A stretch of 64,000 nucleotides of DNA from Microbacterium immunditiarum (GCF_013409785.1 NZ_JACCBV010000001.1:3596001-3660000); one strand, 5' to 3'. Numbered from the stretch's first letter, positions 42,199-51,558 are shown. Made by a program: numbers and translations. Notes: generated by a model not told the origin, from the sequence alone.

Positions 42199-44814
42199 AT
42201 GACTGGGGTGGAGCACCCCGTGATCCGTACGCCCGATCAGCGGATCCGGGTGTTCGTTAGTTCGACGTTGCGTGAACTCGCGGGGGAGCGTCACGCAGTG
42301 CGCGAGGCGATCGAGCGGATGCGCCTGGCGCCGGTGATGTTCGAGCTGGGGGCGCGGCCGCATCCGCCGCGCAGCCTGTACCGCTCGTATCTCGAGCAGA
42401 GCGACGTGTTCGTCGGGATCTACGGTGCGAGCTACGGCTGGGTGGCGCCGGAAGAGGAGGTGTCGGGCCTGGAGGACGAGTACAACCTCGCACCGCGCTC
42501 GATGCCGAAGCTCATCTACATCAAGGACGTGCCCGCGCGGGACGAGAGACTCGAGCAGCTCATCGCGCGCGTCCAGGCCGACGACACCGCCGCGTACCTC
42601 CACTTCTCCACCGCCGAAGAGCTGGGCGAGCGCGTGTCCGCGGACCTCGCGACGCTGCTCGCCGAGCGATTCGACGAGTCGAGGGCGGATGCCCCGGCCC
42701 CCGCCGAGCCGGATCTGGCCGCCCGCGTTCCCGCGCCCTACACGACGACGATCGGACGCGATGGCGAGCTCGCCGAGATCCGGGCGCTCCTCGCCGGCGG
42801 CCGGCACCGCGTCGTGAGCCTCATCGGACCGGGCGGCATCGGCAAGAGCCGTCTGGCGATCGTCGCCGCGCACGCGAACGCCGACCTCTTCCCCGACGGC
42901 GTCTACTTCGTGCCGCTCGAGGGGGTGCTCGAGCCAGGGCTGCTGCTGCCGACGATCGCGTACGTGCTCGGCATCCGCGACACGGGCGCCGACTCCCTCG
43001 ACGAGCGCATCGCGCAGTCCCTCGATGACCGGCGCGTCCTCATCGTGCTCGACAACTTCGAGCAGATCGTCGACGAGGCCCCCGTGCTGGTGCGGCTGTA
43101 CACGCTCGCGCCGAACGCGTGCTTCCTCGTGACGAGCCGCACCATCCTGCGCATCCGCGGCGAGCGCGTGTTCGACGTCGACACTCTTGGCCTGCCGCCG
43201 GCGGATGCCCCGCCCACCCTCGCGCAGGCGCAGGAGTCGGCCGCGTGCGTGCTGTTCGCCGAGCGCGCGGCGGCCGTCAAGCCCGAGTTCGAGCTGACGG
43301 AGGCCAACGCCGCGGACATCATCGAGATCTGCCGTCGCCTCGACGGACTGCCGCTGGCGATCGAGCTCGCCGCCGCGAAGGTGCGCCTGCTGCCGCCCGC
43401 CGACATCGCGGCGCGGCTGGGACGCGCACTCCCCCTGCTGTCGGCGCCCATGCGCGACCTGCCCGACAGGCATCGCACGATGCGCGCCACGATCGACTGG
43501 AGCGTGGGGCTGCTCACCGCGGAGCAGCGCGAGATGCTCGAGGACCTCGGTGTGTTCGGCGCGCGCTTCTCGCTCGACGCGGTCGAAGCGGTCGGATCCG
43601 CGAGGCCCTGGGGCGGCCACGCCATCGAGACGCTCGCGGCCCTCATCGATGCGAGCCTCGTGCGCCAGGCCGATCAGGACGGCCGGTCCGTCTTCTCGCT
43701 GCTCACGATCGTGCGCGAGTACGCGCTGGAGGCGCTCGAGGAGCGCGGCGATGCCGACGAGCTGAAGCTCGCGCACGCCGACCACTACCTCGCCCTCGTG
43801 AAGGACATCGCGCCCAGGCTGCGGGGCCAGGGGCAGGTCGACGCCGTCACCGAGCTCGGGCTCGAGGTGCCCAACCTGCGCGTGGCGGCGCGTCACCTCG
43901 TGCACGCCGGACGCGTCGACGACGCCGCCGACTTCGCGTGGGACCTGCTCGTCTACTGGTGGATCTCGGGGTACTTCGCCGATGTGCGCCTGTGGATGAT
44001 CGAGCTGCAGCGCACGGGACGGCCGACGACCGTCCGCACTCAGGCGATCGTGACGTTCTTCACGATCTGGGCGGAGATGTGGCAGACCCCGGGCGTCGAG
44101 GTCGTCGCGGGGCTCGGCGAATGCGCCCGGCTGTTCACGCTGAGCGGCGATGAGCATGCCGCGGTGATGGCCCTCACCGCTCGCGCGTCGACGCGGCTGC
44201 AGTTCCCCGACCTCGATCCGGCGGTGGCCAAGGCCGAGCTCGACGACGCCGTGGCGCGTCTGCAGGGCTTCGGCGACCGGTGGGCGGAGTCGCTCGCGGA
44301 AGTCGCCCTCGGTCAGCTCGGCGTCGTCGTGCAGGACATCCCGGCGGCTCTGGCGCACTTCGACCGAGCTGTGGAGATCGCCGAGGCGGCCGACGACGCG
44401 TTCACGCGCATCGTGGCGGGCAACAACCGCGCACGACTCCGCTTCCTCCTGGGCATCGTCGAGGAATGCGAGGAGGAGTTCCTGCTGACGCTGCGCCTGG
44501 CGATCCAGCTCCGCTTCGTGGAGGGCGCCACGTACGGCATCGAGGGCATGTGCGCGATCGCCGCGAGCCGCGGCGAGACGTGGCGCGCGGGCGCGCTCGC
44601 GGCCGCGGCGGCCACGATCCGGCAGGAGACGGGCATCTACGACATCGCGGGGCTGGCCATTCACCTCCAGCCGCTCGAGGCCGCGCGCGCCGCCGACCCC
44701 GACGCGGTCGCGGCGGGCGAGCGCGCCGGGCGCGACATGAGCCTCGCCGAGGCGATCGCCCTCGCGCTGCCCGACGCCGAGGTCGAGATGCGGCGATTGG
44801 CCGAGGCGTGGTGA
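42199..44814 (+). CDS. DUF4062-STAND NTPase-helical repeat protein, copy 1
   Basis: 871-aa protein. DUF4062 at the N-terminus (RIRVFVSSTLRELAGERHAV at 15-34, IYGASYGWV, GLEDEY), then an NB-ARC/AAA-type NTPase: YTTTIGRDGELAEI (181-194), Walker A GPGGIGKSR (210-218), Walker B VLIVLDNFEQ (280-289), sensor TSRTILRIRGERVF, GLPLAIELAAAK (383-394) and a winged-helix region (HRTMRATIDWSV). The C-terminal half is TPR-like. No DNA-binding domain is seen. This is a signal-transducing STAND ATPase; DUF4062 resembles TIR-like effector or sensor modules found in bacterial conflict systems. ATG 42199 is preferred; GTG 42193 is possible. Confidence 0.9.
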   Translation: MTGVEHPVIRTPDQRIRVFVSSTLRELAGERHAVREAIERMRLAPVMFELGARPHPPRSLYRSYLEQSDVFVGIYGASYGWVAPEEEVSGLEDEYNLAPRSMPKLIYIKDVPARDERLEQLIARVQADDTAAYLHFSTAEELGERVSADLATLLAERFDESRADAPAPAEPDLAARVPAPYTTTIGRDGELAEIRALLAGGRHRVVSLIGPGGIGKSRLAIVAAHANADLFPDGVYFVPLEGVLEPGLLLPTIAYVLGIRDTGADSLDERIAQSLDDRRVLIVLDNFEQIVDEAPVLVRLYTLAPNACFLVTSRTILRIRGERVFDVDTLGLPPADAPPTLAQAQESAACVLFAERAAAVKPEFELTEANAADIIEICRRLDGLPLAIELAAAKVRLLPPADIAARLGRALPLLSAPMRDLPDRHRTMRATIDWSVGLLTAEQREMLEDLGVFGARFSLDAVEAVGSARPWGGHAIETLAALIDASLVRQADQDGRSVFSLLTIVREYALEALEERGDADELKLAHADHYLALVKDIAPRLRGQGQVDAVTELGLEVPNLRVAARHLVHAGRVDDAADFAWDLLVYWWISGYFADVRLWMIELQRTGRPTTVRTQAIVTFFTIWAEMWQTPGVEVVAGLGECARLFTLSGDEHAAVMALTARASTRLQFPDLDPAVAKAELDDAVARLQGFGDRWAESLAEVALGQLGVVVQDIPAALAHFDRAVEIAEAADDAFTRIVAGNNRARLRFLLGIVEECEEEFLLTLRLAIQLRFVEGATYGIEGMCAIAASRGETWRAGALAAAAATIRQETGIYDIAGLAIHLQPLEAARAADPDAVAAGERAGRDMSLAEAIALALPDAEVEMRRLAEAW

Positions 44815-47438
44815 CCGGCGAGCGCGAGCATCCGCGCATCCGAACGCCCGACCAGAGGATCCGCGTGTTCGTGAGCTCCACGCTGCGCGAGCTCGCCGAC
44901 GAGCGCAGGGCGGCGCGCGCGGCGATCGAGCGGATGCGCCTGGCACCGGTGATGTTCGAGCTGGGGGCGCGGCCGCATCCGCCGCGCAGCCTCTACCGCT
45001 CCTACCTCGCGCAGAGCGACATCTTCATCGGCATCTACGGCGACAGCTACGGCTGGGTCGCCCCCGAGGAGACGGTTTCGGGCCTGGAGGACGAGTACGA
45101 CCTCGCCCCGAGGAACATGCCGAAGCTCATCTACGTGCGGGTGTCGGACGGGCGCGACGCGCGGCTCGAGGAGCTCATCGCGCGCATCCGCGACGACGAC
45201 ACCGCCGCGTACCTACCCTTCCGCGACGCCTCGGAGCTCGAGGACCAGATCGCGGCCGACCTCGCGACCTTGCTGGCCGAGCGCTTCGACGAGTCGCGCG
45301 CCGAGCCCGAGCCCCCGGCGCCGGATTCCTCATCCCTCGCGTCGCGCGTGCCTGTCCCCTATACGACGACGATCGGCCGCGAGCGCGACATCGCCGGAGT
45401 GCGCGAGCTGCTCGCGCGCGGCACCGACCGCGTCGTGAGCCTCATCGGGCCGGGCGGCATCGGCAAGAGCCGGCTCGCGATCGAGGTCGCGCGGTCGACC
45501 GAGGACCTCTTCCCCGACGGCACGTACTTCGTGCCGCTCGAGGGCGTGCTCGAGTCGGCGCTGCTGCTGCCGACGATCGGGTACGTCCTCGGCATCCGCG
45601 ACAACGGCGAGGCGTCGCTCGAGGAGCGCATCTCGCGCGCTCTCGACGGGCGCAAGGTGCTGCTCGTCCTCGACAACTTCGAGCAGATCATCGACGTCGC
45701 GCCCGCGCTCGTGCGGCTGTACACGGTCGCGCCGCTCGCGAGCTTCCTCGTGACCAGCCGCACCATCCTGCGTATCCGCGGCGAGCGCGTGTACGAGGTG
45801 CAGGGGCTGCGCACGCCCGACGAGGGGCGGGCGGCGAGCCTCGATCCGTCGACGCGCACGAGCGCGGTGTCCCTCTTCGTCGACCGCGCGCAGGCGGTGA
45901 AGCCGGGGTTCGAGATCACCGCGGACAACGCCGCGGACGTCGCCGACATCTGCCGCCGCCTCGAAGGGCTGCCGCTGGCGATCGAGCTCGCCGCGGCGAA
46001 GATGCGCCTGTTGACCCCGCGCGGCATCGCGCAGCGCCTCGAGCAGCGGCTCCCCCTCCTCACGGCGGGCGTTCGCGACATGCCGGAGCGGCACCAGACG
46101 ATGCGCGCGACGATCGAGTGGAGCGTGAGCCTGCTCCCCGACCGCGATCGCGAGCTGCTCGAGGACCTCGGCGTGTTCGCGCGCGTGTTCTCGCTGGACG
46201 CGGTCGAGGCGCTCGGCGCGGGACGCTCGTGGGAGGGCAACACGATCGACGGGATCGCGTCGCTCGTGGACGCGTCGCTCGTGAAGCAGACCGAGGTCGG
46301 CGGCCGGGCTGCGCTGTCGCTCCTCGCGATCGTGCGCGAGTACGCGCTCGGGCGCCTCAAGGAGCGCGGCGAGGCCGGCCGCATGCGCGCGGCCCACGCG
46401 GACTACTACAGCGCGTTCGTCAAGCGCGTCGCGCCGGGACTGCGCGGCGAGGAGCAGGCGGACGCCGTCGCCCGGCTCGGCCTCGAGCTGCCGAACCTGC
46501 GCGCGGCGGTGCGCCACCTCGTCTACACCGACCGGCTCGACGATGCCGGAGACTTCGCGTGGTCCCTCCTCATCTACTGGTGGATCGCCGGGTTCTTCGG
46601 CGAGGTGCGCGTGTGGATGCTCGAGCTCCTCGACAAGCCGCAGCCCATCTCGCAGCACACGCGCGCCGTCGCATGGTTCTTCGCCCTGTGGGGCGAGATG
46701 TGGCAGCGCCCGAGCGATCAGGTCGTCGCGGGGCTCGGCGAGTGCGTGCGGCTGTTCGCCGAGGCGGGCGACGCGGATGCCGCGGCCATGGCCCTCGCGG
46801 CGCGCGGCACCGCGCGCGTGCAGCTGTCCGACATCGACGTCGAGCGGGCCGAGGCCGAGCTGCTCGATGCGGTGCAGCGGCTGCACGACCTCGGCAACGG
46901 CTGGGCGGAGGCGATCTCGGAGGTGTCGCTCGGGCGGCTGTGCTGGGTCCGCGGCTCGATCGACGACGCGCTCGCGCACTTCGACCGCGCGAGCGAGGTC
47001 GCCCGTGCGGGCGGCGACCTGTTCACGACGTCGGTGGCGGGCAACCTGCGCGCACGGCTGAACTTCGTGCGGGGCGAGATCGACCTCGCCGAGCCGGAGT
47101 TCCTCGAGACTCTCCTGCTGTCGCTGCGGCTGCACTACGACGAGGGCGTCGCGTACGGGCTCGAGGGCGTGTGCGCTGTGGCCGCCGCGCGCGGCGACGC
47201 GTGGCGGGCGGCTGCCCTCGCGGTCGCGGCGAGCTCGGTGCGGCATCGGATCGGCGTGTTCGACGTCGAGGCGTTCACGGTGCACACGCCGCACCTGGAG
47301 ATCCTGCGCGGCCGCGAGCCGGAGGCCGTCGCTCGCGGCGAGGCCGCCGGCGAGGAGATGTCGCTGGCCGAGGCGGTGCTGCTCGCCCTCCCGGACGAGG
47401 AGCACCCCGAGGTGGACGAGATCCTGCGGCACTGGTAG
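44811..47438 (+). CDS. DUF4062-STAND NTPase-helical repeat protein, copy 2
   Basis: 875-aa tandem paralogue of the previous gene with the same order: DUF4062 (RIRVFVSSTLRELADERRAA, IYGDSYGWVAPEETVSGLED), VPYTTTIGRERDIAGV, Walker A GPGGIGKSRLAIEVA, Walker B VLLVLDNFEQ, GLPLAIELAAAK and a winged helix plus TPR-like C-terminus. Its GTG overlaps the stop of copy 1 (GTGA), so the two are translated in step. The DUF4062 block is almost identical at DNA level between the copies (around 42320-42400 and 44935-45015), while the C-terminal halves differ more. It is 97 bp from the convergent pxpBC gene. Confidence 0.9.
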   Translation: MTGEREHPRIRTPDQRIRVFVSSTLRELADERRAARAAIERMRLAPVMFELGARPHPPRSLYRSYLAQSDIFIGIYGDSYGWVAPEETVSGLEDEYDLAPRNMPKLIYVRVSDGRDARLEELIARIRDDDTAAYLPFRDASELEDQIAADLATLLAERFDESRAEPEPPAPDSSSLASRVPVPYTTTIGRERDIAGVRELLARGTDRVVSLIGPGGIGKSRLAIEVARSTEDLFPDGTYFVPLEGVLESALLLPTIGYVLGIRDNGEASLEERISRALDGRKVLLVLDNFEQIIDVAPALVRLYTVAPLASFLVTSRTILRIRGERVYEVQGLRTPDEGRAASLDPSTRTSAVSLFVDRAQAVKPGFEITADNAADVADICRRLEGLPLAIELAAAKMRLLTPRGIAQRLEQRLPLLTAGVRDMPERHQTMRATIEWSVSLLPDRDRELLEDLGVFARVFSLDAVEALGAGRSWEGNTIDGIASLVDASLVKQTEVGGRAALSLLAIVREYALGRLKERGEAGRMRAAHADYYSAFVKRVAPGLRGEEQADAVARLGLELPNLRAAVRHLVYTDRLDDAGDFAWSLLIYWWIAGFFGEVRVWMLELLDKPQPISQHTRAVAWFFALWGEMWQRPSDQVVAGLGECVRLFAEAGDADAAAMALAARGTARVQLSDIDVERAEAELLDAVQRLHDLGNGWAEAISEVSLGRLCWVRGSIDDALAHFDRASEVARAGGDLFTTSVAGNLRARLNFVRGEIDLAEPEFLETLLLSLRLHYDEGVAYGLEGVCAVAAARGDAWRAAALAVAASSVRHRIGVFDVEAFTVHTPHLEILRGREPEAVARGEAAGEEMSLAEAVLLALPDEEHPEVDEILRHW

Positions 47439-47463
47439 CCCCCGCTCGGCGGCGAACAGGCGC

Positions 47464-47520
47464 CGAGATCGCCCGAATGACGGGCGGATACCGCGTGGCG
47501 CCGCCGTTCGTGCGATCTCG
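47464..47520. terminator. Nested hairpin between copy 2 and pxpBC
   Basis: Outer arms CGAGATCGC (47464-47472) and GCGATCTCG (47512-47520) are perfect complements; an inner GCCCG-AATGA-CGGGC stem (47471-47485) competes with them. It could terminate both converging transcripts. There is no U-tract. Confidence 0.4.
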
Positions 47521-47535
47521 ACCGGGTGGTGGGGC

Positions 47536-49104
47536 TCAGGCCGGCGGCCGTGCGTGGCGGAAGCGCAGGCGCGTGCCGGGCCGAGCCTGCGCGAGGAGGT
47601 CGAGCGCGGCATCCGTCGCCACCGCGATCACGGGATAGCCGCCTGTCACGGGACCGTCCGCGAGGAGGATCGTCGGGCGGCCGCTCGGGGGAACCTGGAG
47701 CGCGCCGGGCACCATGCCCTCGCTCGGAAGCTCGCCGTCGCGCGTGCGCACGAGCTCGGTGCCGTCGAGGCGCATGCCGACGCGGTCGGCGGCGCTCGAC
47801 ACGGTCCACGTCTCGTCGAAGAGGGCGCGGAGCGCGGAGGGCGCGAACCAGTCGGCGCGGGGTCCGGGTGCGAGCTCGATCTCGAGCTCGTCGTCGTGCG
47901 GTGTGCCCCACGGGGCGGGAGGGGCGACGGGGATCGGACCCGCCACGTCGTCGCCCACGGCGACCGTCGACCCCGCCGCGAGGGGCGCGGCGCCGATGCC
48001 CGCGAGGCGATCCGTGGCGCGCGAGCCGAGCACGACGGGAGCGTCGACTCCCCCGCGCACCGCGAGGTAGGCGCGCGCGCCGTGCGCGAACCAATCGAGG
48101 TGCAGCTCCTCGCCCGCACGCCACTCGAGTGCCGTGTAGGGGTCGACTTCGTGGCCGCCCAGGCGCACGGGACCCCACGCCCCGGTGACGGCGAACCACA
48201 GGTCGCGCTCCGCGACCGCGCGGAAGCCGCCCATCGTGACCTCGACGCCCGCCGCGACGTCGCGGTTGCCCACGAGCCGGTTGGCAACACCGAGGGCCGT
48301 GCGGTCGAGTGCACCCGAGCGCGAGACGCCGAGCGAGGCCGCTCCCTCGCGTCCGCGGTCCTGGATCGTCGCGAGCAGGCCGGATTGGATGACGCGGATG
48401 CCGCTGCGCGCCGCATCCGTCTCGACAGGGGCAACCGCACCCGACTCCGGCGACGCCTTCTCGGCCCGGCGGAACCGCACGCGGGCGCCCGGCGGAAGGA
48501 GCGCGGGGGATGCGGCATCCGGCGACCACAGCGGCGTCGACGTCGTGCCGATGAGCCGCCAGCCACCCGGTGTCTCACGCGGATACGCGCCCGAGAAGAC
48601 CCCCGCGAGACCCACCGACCCGGCCGGGACGCGCGTGCGGGGCGACGCGAGCCGGGGGACCTCGAACGTCCATTCGTGGCTCACGAGGTAGGCGAAGCCG
48701 GGCGCGAAGCCCGTGAACGCGACGGTCCACTCGGCGGCGGCGTGCCGGCGGACGAGCTCGTCGGCGCTCACGCCGAGCAGCACCGCGGTCTCGGCGAGGT
48801 CGGCGCCGTCGTAGACGACGTCGAGTTCGACGAGCGGGCCGGATGCGGCGGCCGCGGATGCGGCATCCGTCTTCGCCCCCGCGACCCAGGCCTGCGCCGC
48901 ACCCAGCGACAGCACCGCGGGGTCGACGCGCACGAGCACCGTCCTCGCACCGGGAACGAGGTCGACGATGCCGTCGGGGCGGGACGCCTCGAGCCGGTCG
49001 CGCAGGTCGAGCACGTCGTCGAGCGAGCCGACCTCGAGCAGGAGCGCGCGGTCCCCCATCGGCAGGATCCGCCCTCCGGATGCCTCGCGGCCGAGCGTCA
49101 CCAT
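47536..49104 (-). CDS. pxpBC: 5-oxoprolinase subunits B and C fused (PxpB-PxpC)
   Basis: 522-aa fusion. Residues about 10-215 match PxpB/KipI (AHS1 domain): ILPMGDRALLLEVGSL, then FTGFAPGFAYLVSHEWTFEV, PRLASPRTRVPAGSVGLAG. Residues about 235-515 match PxpC/KipA (AHS2): VIQSGLLATIQDRGREG, SGALDRTALGVANRLVGN, and PSEGMVPGALQVPPSGRP. With PxpA next door it should form the ATP-dependent 5-oxoprolinase that clears pyroglutamate. ATG 49104 sits just before the pxpA stop; GTG 49101 is the alternative. Confidence 0.9.
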   Translation of the reverse strand: MVTLGREASGGRILPMGDRALLLEVGSLDDVLDLRDRLEASRPDGIVDLVPGARTVLVRVDPAVLSLGAAQAWVAGAKTDAASAAAASGPLVELDVVYDGADLAETAVLLGVSADELVRRHAAAEWTVAFTGFAPGFAYLVSHEWTFEVPRLASPRTRVPAGSVGLAGVFSGAYPRETPGGWRLIGTTSTPLWSPDAASPALLPPGARVRFRRAEKASPESGAVAPVETDAARSGIRVIQSGLLATIQDRGREGAASLGVSRSGALDRTALGVANRLVGNRDVAAGVEVTMGGFRAVAERDLWFAVTGAWGPVRLGGHEVDPYTALEWRAGEELHLDWFAHGARAYLAVRGGVDAPVVLGSRATDRLAGIGAAPLAAGSTVAVGDDVAGPIPVAPPAPWGTPHDDELEIELAPGPRADWFAPSALRALFDETWTVSSAADRVGMRLDGTELVRTRDGELPSEGMVPGALQVPPSGRPTILLADGPVTGGYPVIAVATDAALDLLAQARPGTRLRFRHARPPA

Positions 49105-49853
49105 GGCGCACGCACCTCGACGCGGGCCTCGTCGAGCGCCGCCCGGACCGCCCGCGCGATCGCGACCGAGCCGAGCGAGTCTCCGTGCACGCACAGCGAC
49201 GCGGCGCCCACGGCGACGACGCGTCCGTCGACCGATTCCACCACCCGCTCCGTGGCGAGGAGCACCGCGCGCTCGGCGACCGCGTCGGGATCGCTCAGCA
49301 GCGCTCCGGGCTCCCCGCGCGACACGAGCGTGCCGTCGGAGCGGTAGCCGCGGTCGAGGAAGGCCTCCTGCACGAACGGCAGCCCGCGCTCGGCCGCCAT
49401 CGCCGCGCCGACTCCCCCGAGCCCCAGCAGCGGAACCGCGCGCCCGAGCCGTTCCGACAGCGCCGCGACCGCATCGGCGACGGCCGCCGCCTGCTCGCGG
49501 TCGGCGACAATCCGGTTGTAGAGCGCGCCGTGAGGCTTGACGAAGCGGATGTCGGCGCCCGCCGCCCGCAGCGCCTCGAGCTGGCCCGCGATCGCGAGGG
49601 TGAGGGCTTCGCGTCCGATCTCGATGCCCACGCGGCCGAACCCCGCGCGATCGGGATACGACGGGTGGGCGCCCGCCGCGACGCCGAGCCGCACCGCACG
49701 CGCCGCCGACAGGCGCATCGTCTCGTCGTCGCCCGCGTGCCCTCCGCACGCGATGCTCGCGCTCGAGATCACCGCGAACATGGCCTCGTCGTCGGCGGTC
49801 GGAATCCCGCCGACCGTCTCGCCGAGGTCGGCGTTGAGGTCGATCGACGTCAC
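49098..49853 (-). CDS. pxpA: 5-oxoprolinase subunit A (LamB/YcsF family)
   Basis: 251-aa protein with the family hallmarks DLNADLGETVGG, SIACGGHAGD, AAGAHPSYPDR, FVKPHGALYN and EAFLDRGYRSDGTLV. It provides the hydrolase part of the bacterial 5-oxoprolinase with the PxpB-PxpC fusion next to it. GTG 49853 overlaps the stop of the alpha/beta hydrolase gene (GTGA), so the three genes form one operon. Confidence 0.92.
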   Translation of the reverse strand: MTSIDLNADLGETVGGIPTADDEAMFAVISSASIACGGHAGDDETMRLSAARAVRLGVAAGAHPSYPDRAGFGRVGIEIGREALTLAIAGQLEALRAAGADIRFVKPHGALYNRIVADREQAAAVADAVAALSERLGRAVPLLGLGGVGAAMAAERGLPFVQEAFLDRGYRSDGTLVSRGEPGALLSDPDAVAERAVLLATERVVESVDGRVVAVGAASLCVHGDSLGSVAIARAVRAALDEARVEVRAPW

Positions 49854-50647
49854 TCCTCCACGGTATCGCCGCGCGGCGGTCCGGAGTCGGGTGTGCGCCC
49901 GCTCGTTCCCGCGGCGTGCTCGGCGATGAGCGTGGCGGCGGGCTGTGCCGTGCGGATCATCGCCTCGTGTCCGCGGTCGGGCACCTCGCGCAGCACTCCG
50001 CGGGGCACGAGCCTCGCGACCTCGCGAGCCCACTCGCGCGGGCTCACGCGGTCGACCTCCCCGCGGATCACGAGGGTGTCGGCGTCGAGCCGCGGCAGCA
50101 CATCCTCGATGCGATGGCCGACCATGCGGCGCAGCGTCTTCGCGTACCAGACGGGTCCCGCCTTGACGTAGTGGACCGCGCCGAGCGCGAGCACCTTCGG
50201 GCTCTCGATCGCGATGTCCTGCAGCAGCCGCAGGCCCTGGACGACCGCGCTCCGCTCGGCCGGGTTGACGGTCGGCGACACGAGCACCGCGCGGCCGCGA
50301 AGATCCGGATGCCGCGCGAGCGTCTCGGTCACGACCTGCGCCCCCATGGAGTGGCCGACGAGCACTCCGTCGCGCACGCCGAGCGCGTCGAGCAGGGCGG
50401 CGACGAGGTCCCCGCACGCGGCCATGTCCAGTGGCCGGCGCGGCTTCGGCGAGTCGCCGAAGCCGGGAAGGTCGAGCGCGATCACCTCGCCCGCGGCGCC
50501 GAGCTCTTCCACGAGGTCGCCGAACACGCCGCGGCCCATCCCGATGCCGTGCACGAGCACGAACACGGGCCCGCCTGCGCGGCCGGAACGCGTGTAGACG
50601 ATGACATCGCCGCCGCGCCGGAACGTGTGCACGGGAAGATCGGGCAT
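49850..50647 (-). CDS. Alpha/beta hydrolase
   Basis: 265-aa hydrolase with VLVHGIGMGRGVF (oxyanion region, about 31-43), nucleophile elbow GHSMGAQ (about 98-104), acid residue in RGEVDRVSP and catalytic His in PDRGHEAM. The substrate is unknown. It leads the pxp operon. The ATG at 50647 is preceded by TAGCGT six nucleotides upstream, suggesting a leaderless transcript that diverges from the next gene. Confidence 0.88.
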   Translation of the reverse strand: MPDLPVHTFRRGGDVIVYTRSGRAGGPVFVLVHGIGMGRGVFGDLVEELGAAGEVIALDLPGFGDSPKPRRPLDMAACGDLVAALLDALGVRDGVLVGHSMGAQVVTETLARHPDLRGRAVLVSPTVNPAERSAVVQGLRLLQDIAIESPKVLALGAVHYVKAGPVWYAKTLRRMVGHRIEDVLPRLDADTLVIRGEVDRVSPREWAREVARLVPRGVLREVPDRGHEAMIRTAQPAATLIAEHAAGTSGRTPDSGPPRGDTVEE

Positions 50648-50653
50648 CCCAGC

Positions 50654-50688
50654 ACGCTAGACCAGGCGACTGCGCCCACGGGTAGCGT
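50654..50688. promoter_or_regulatory. Divergent leaderless promoter pair
   Basis: TAGCGT occurs on the minus strand at 50659-50654, six nucleotides before the hydrolase ATG (50647), and on the plus strand at 50683-50688, six nucleotides before the next ATG (50695). Both genes lack a Shine-Dalgarno sequence, so both messages probably begin at their start codons. Confidence 0.6.
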
Positions 50689-50694
50689 TGACAT

Positions 50695-51558
50695 ATGGCG
50701 CGCGCTCGGGTCGAGGCATCCGGCCCTTCGGCGCGCCTGTCGGACGGGACCATCGCCACCATCGTCCGTTCGGGGTTCGCGAACGGGTGGGAGCTCGAGG
50801 TCGCGGGCACGCCGCAGTCGCACGTCGACCTCGACGATCCGACGCACCTGCACTTCGAGTACGTCGCGCGCATGGGCGCGGTGATCGACAGACTGCGGAT
50901 GCCGGGACAGCCGCTCACGGCCGTGCACCTCGGCGCGGGGGCGCTGACGATCCCCCGCTACATCGAGGCGACGCGACCCAGCTCGCGGCAGCAGGTGATC
51001 GAGCTCGAGCCCGCGCTCGTGGACCTCGTGCGCGAGCACCTGCCGTTCCCGCGCGGCGCGTCGATCCGCGTGCGCATCGGCGACGCGCGCGAAGGCCTCG
51101 CGCGGCTGCCCGCGGGGATCGTCGGCAACGTCGACCTGCTCGTGTCGGACGTCTACTCGGGCGCGCAGACGCCCGCGCACCTCACGACGATCGAGTTCTA
51201 CACCGCCGCGATTCGCCTGCTCGCGCCGGACGGCGTGCTGCTCGTGAACGTCGCCGACGGCGCCGGGCTCGCGTTCGCGCGGCGGCAGGTCGCGACGGTG
51301 CGCGCGGTGCTGCCCGAGGTCGTCGTGCTGGCCGAGGTGCAGACGCTCAAGGGACGCCGGTTCGGGAACCTCGTGATCGCGGCGTCGCCCGCTCCCCTGC
51401 CGACCGAGTGGCTGCCGCGGCTCATGGCGGCGGGGCCGCACCCCGCGAAGGTGGCGCAGGGCGCCGAGCTCGACGAGTTCGTGCGTGGAGCGCGCGTCGC
51501 GACGGACGCCGATGCGACGCCGTCGCCCCGGCCCGCGGCATCCGTCTTCGAGCGCTGA
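50695..51558 (+). CDS. Spermidine synthase-like methyltransferase-fold protein
   Basis: 287-aa protein of the spermidine synthase family with a Rossmann core: VHLGAGALTIPRYI (nucleotide or dcSAM loop), VIELEPALVDLVREHLP, RIGDAREGLARLP, and LLVSDVYSGAQTPAHL, where the acidic residue sits at the catalytic position. Actinobacterial members of this type often lack proven aminopropyltransferase activity, so a role in polyamine synthesis is only a family-level guess. No membrane helices are fused to it. Confidence 0.82.
   Translation: MARARVEASGPSARLSDGTIATIVRSGFANGWELEVAGTPQSHVDLDDPTHLHFEYVARMGAVIDRLRMPGQPLTAVHLGAGALTIPRYIEATRPSSRQQVIELEPALVDLVREHLPFPRGASIRVRIGDAREGLARLPAGIVGNVDLLVSDVYSGAQTPAHLTTIEFYTAAIRLLAPDGVLLVNVADGAGLAFARRQVATVRAVLPEVVVLAEVQTLKGRRFGNLVIAASPAPLPTEWLPRLMAAGPHPAKVAQGAELDEFVRGARVATDADATPSPRPAASVFER

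Noticed and set aside
42199..47438. The DUF4062 pair as LuxR or MalT-type transcription factors
   Set aside because: The LDNFEQ and GLPLAIELAAAK motifs also occur in LuxR-type ATPases, but both proteins lack a C-terminal helix-turn-helix and carry DUF4062 at the N-terminus instead.
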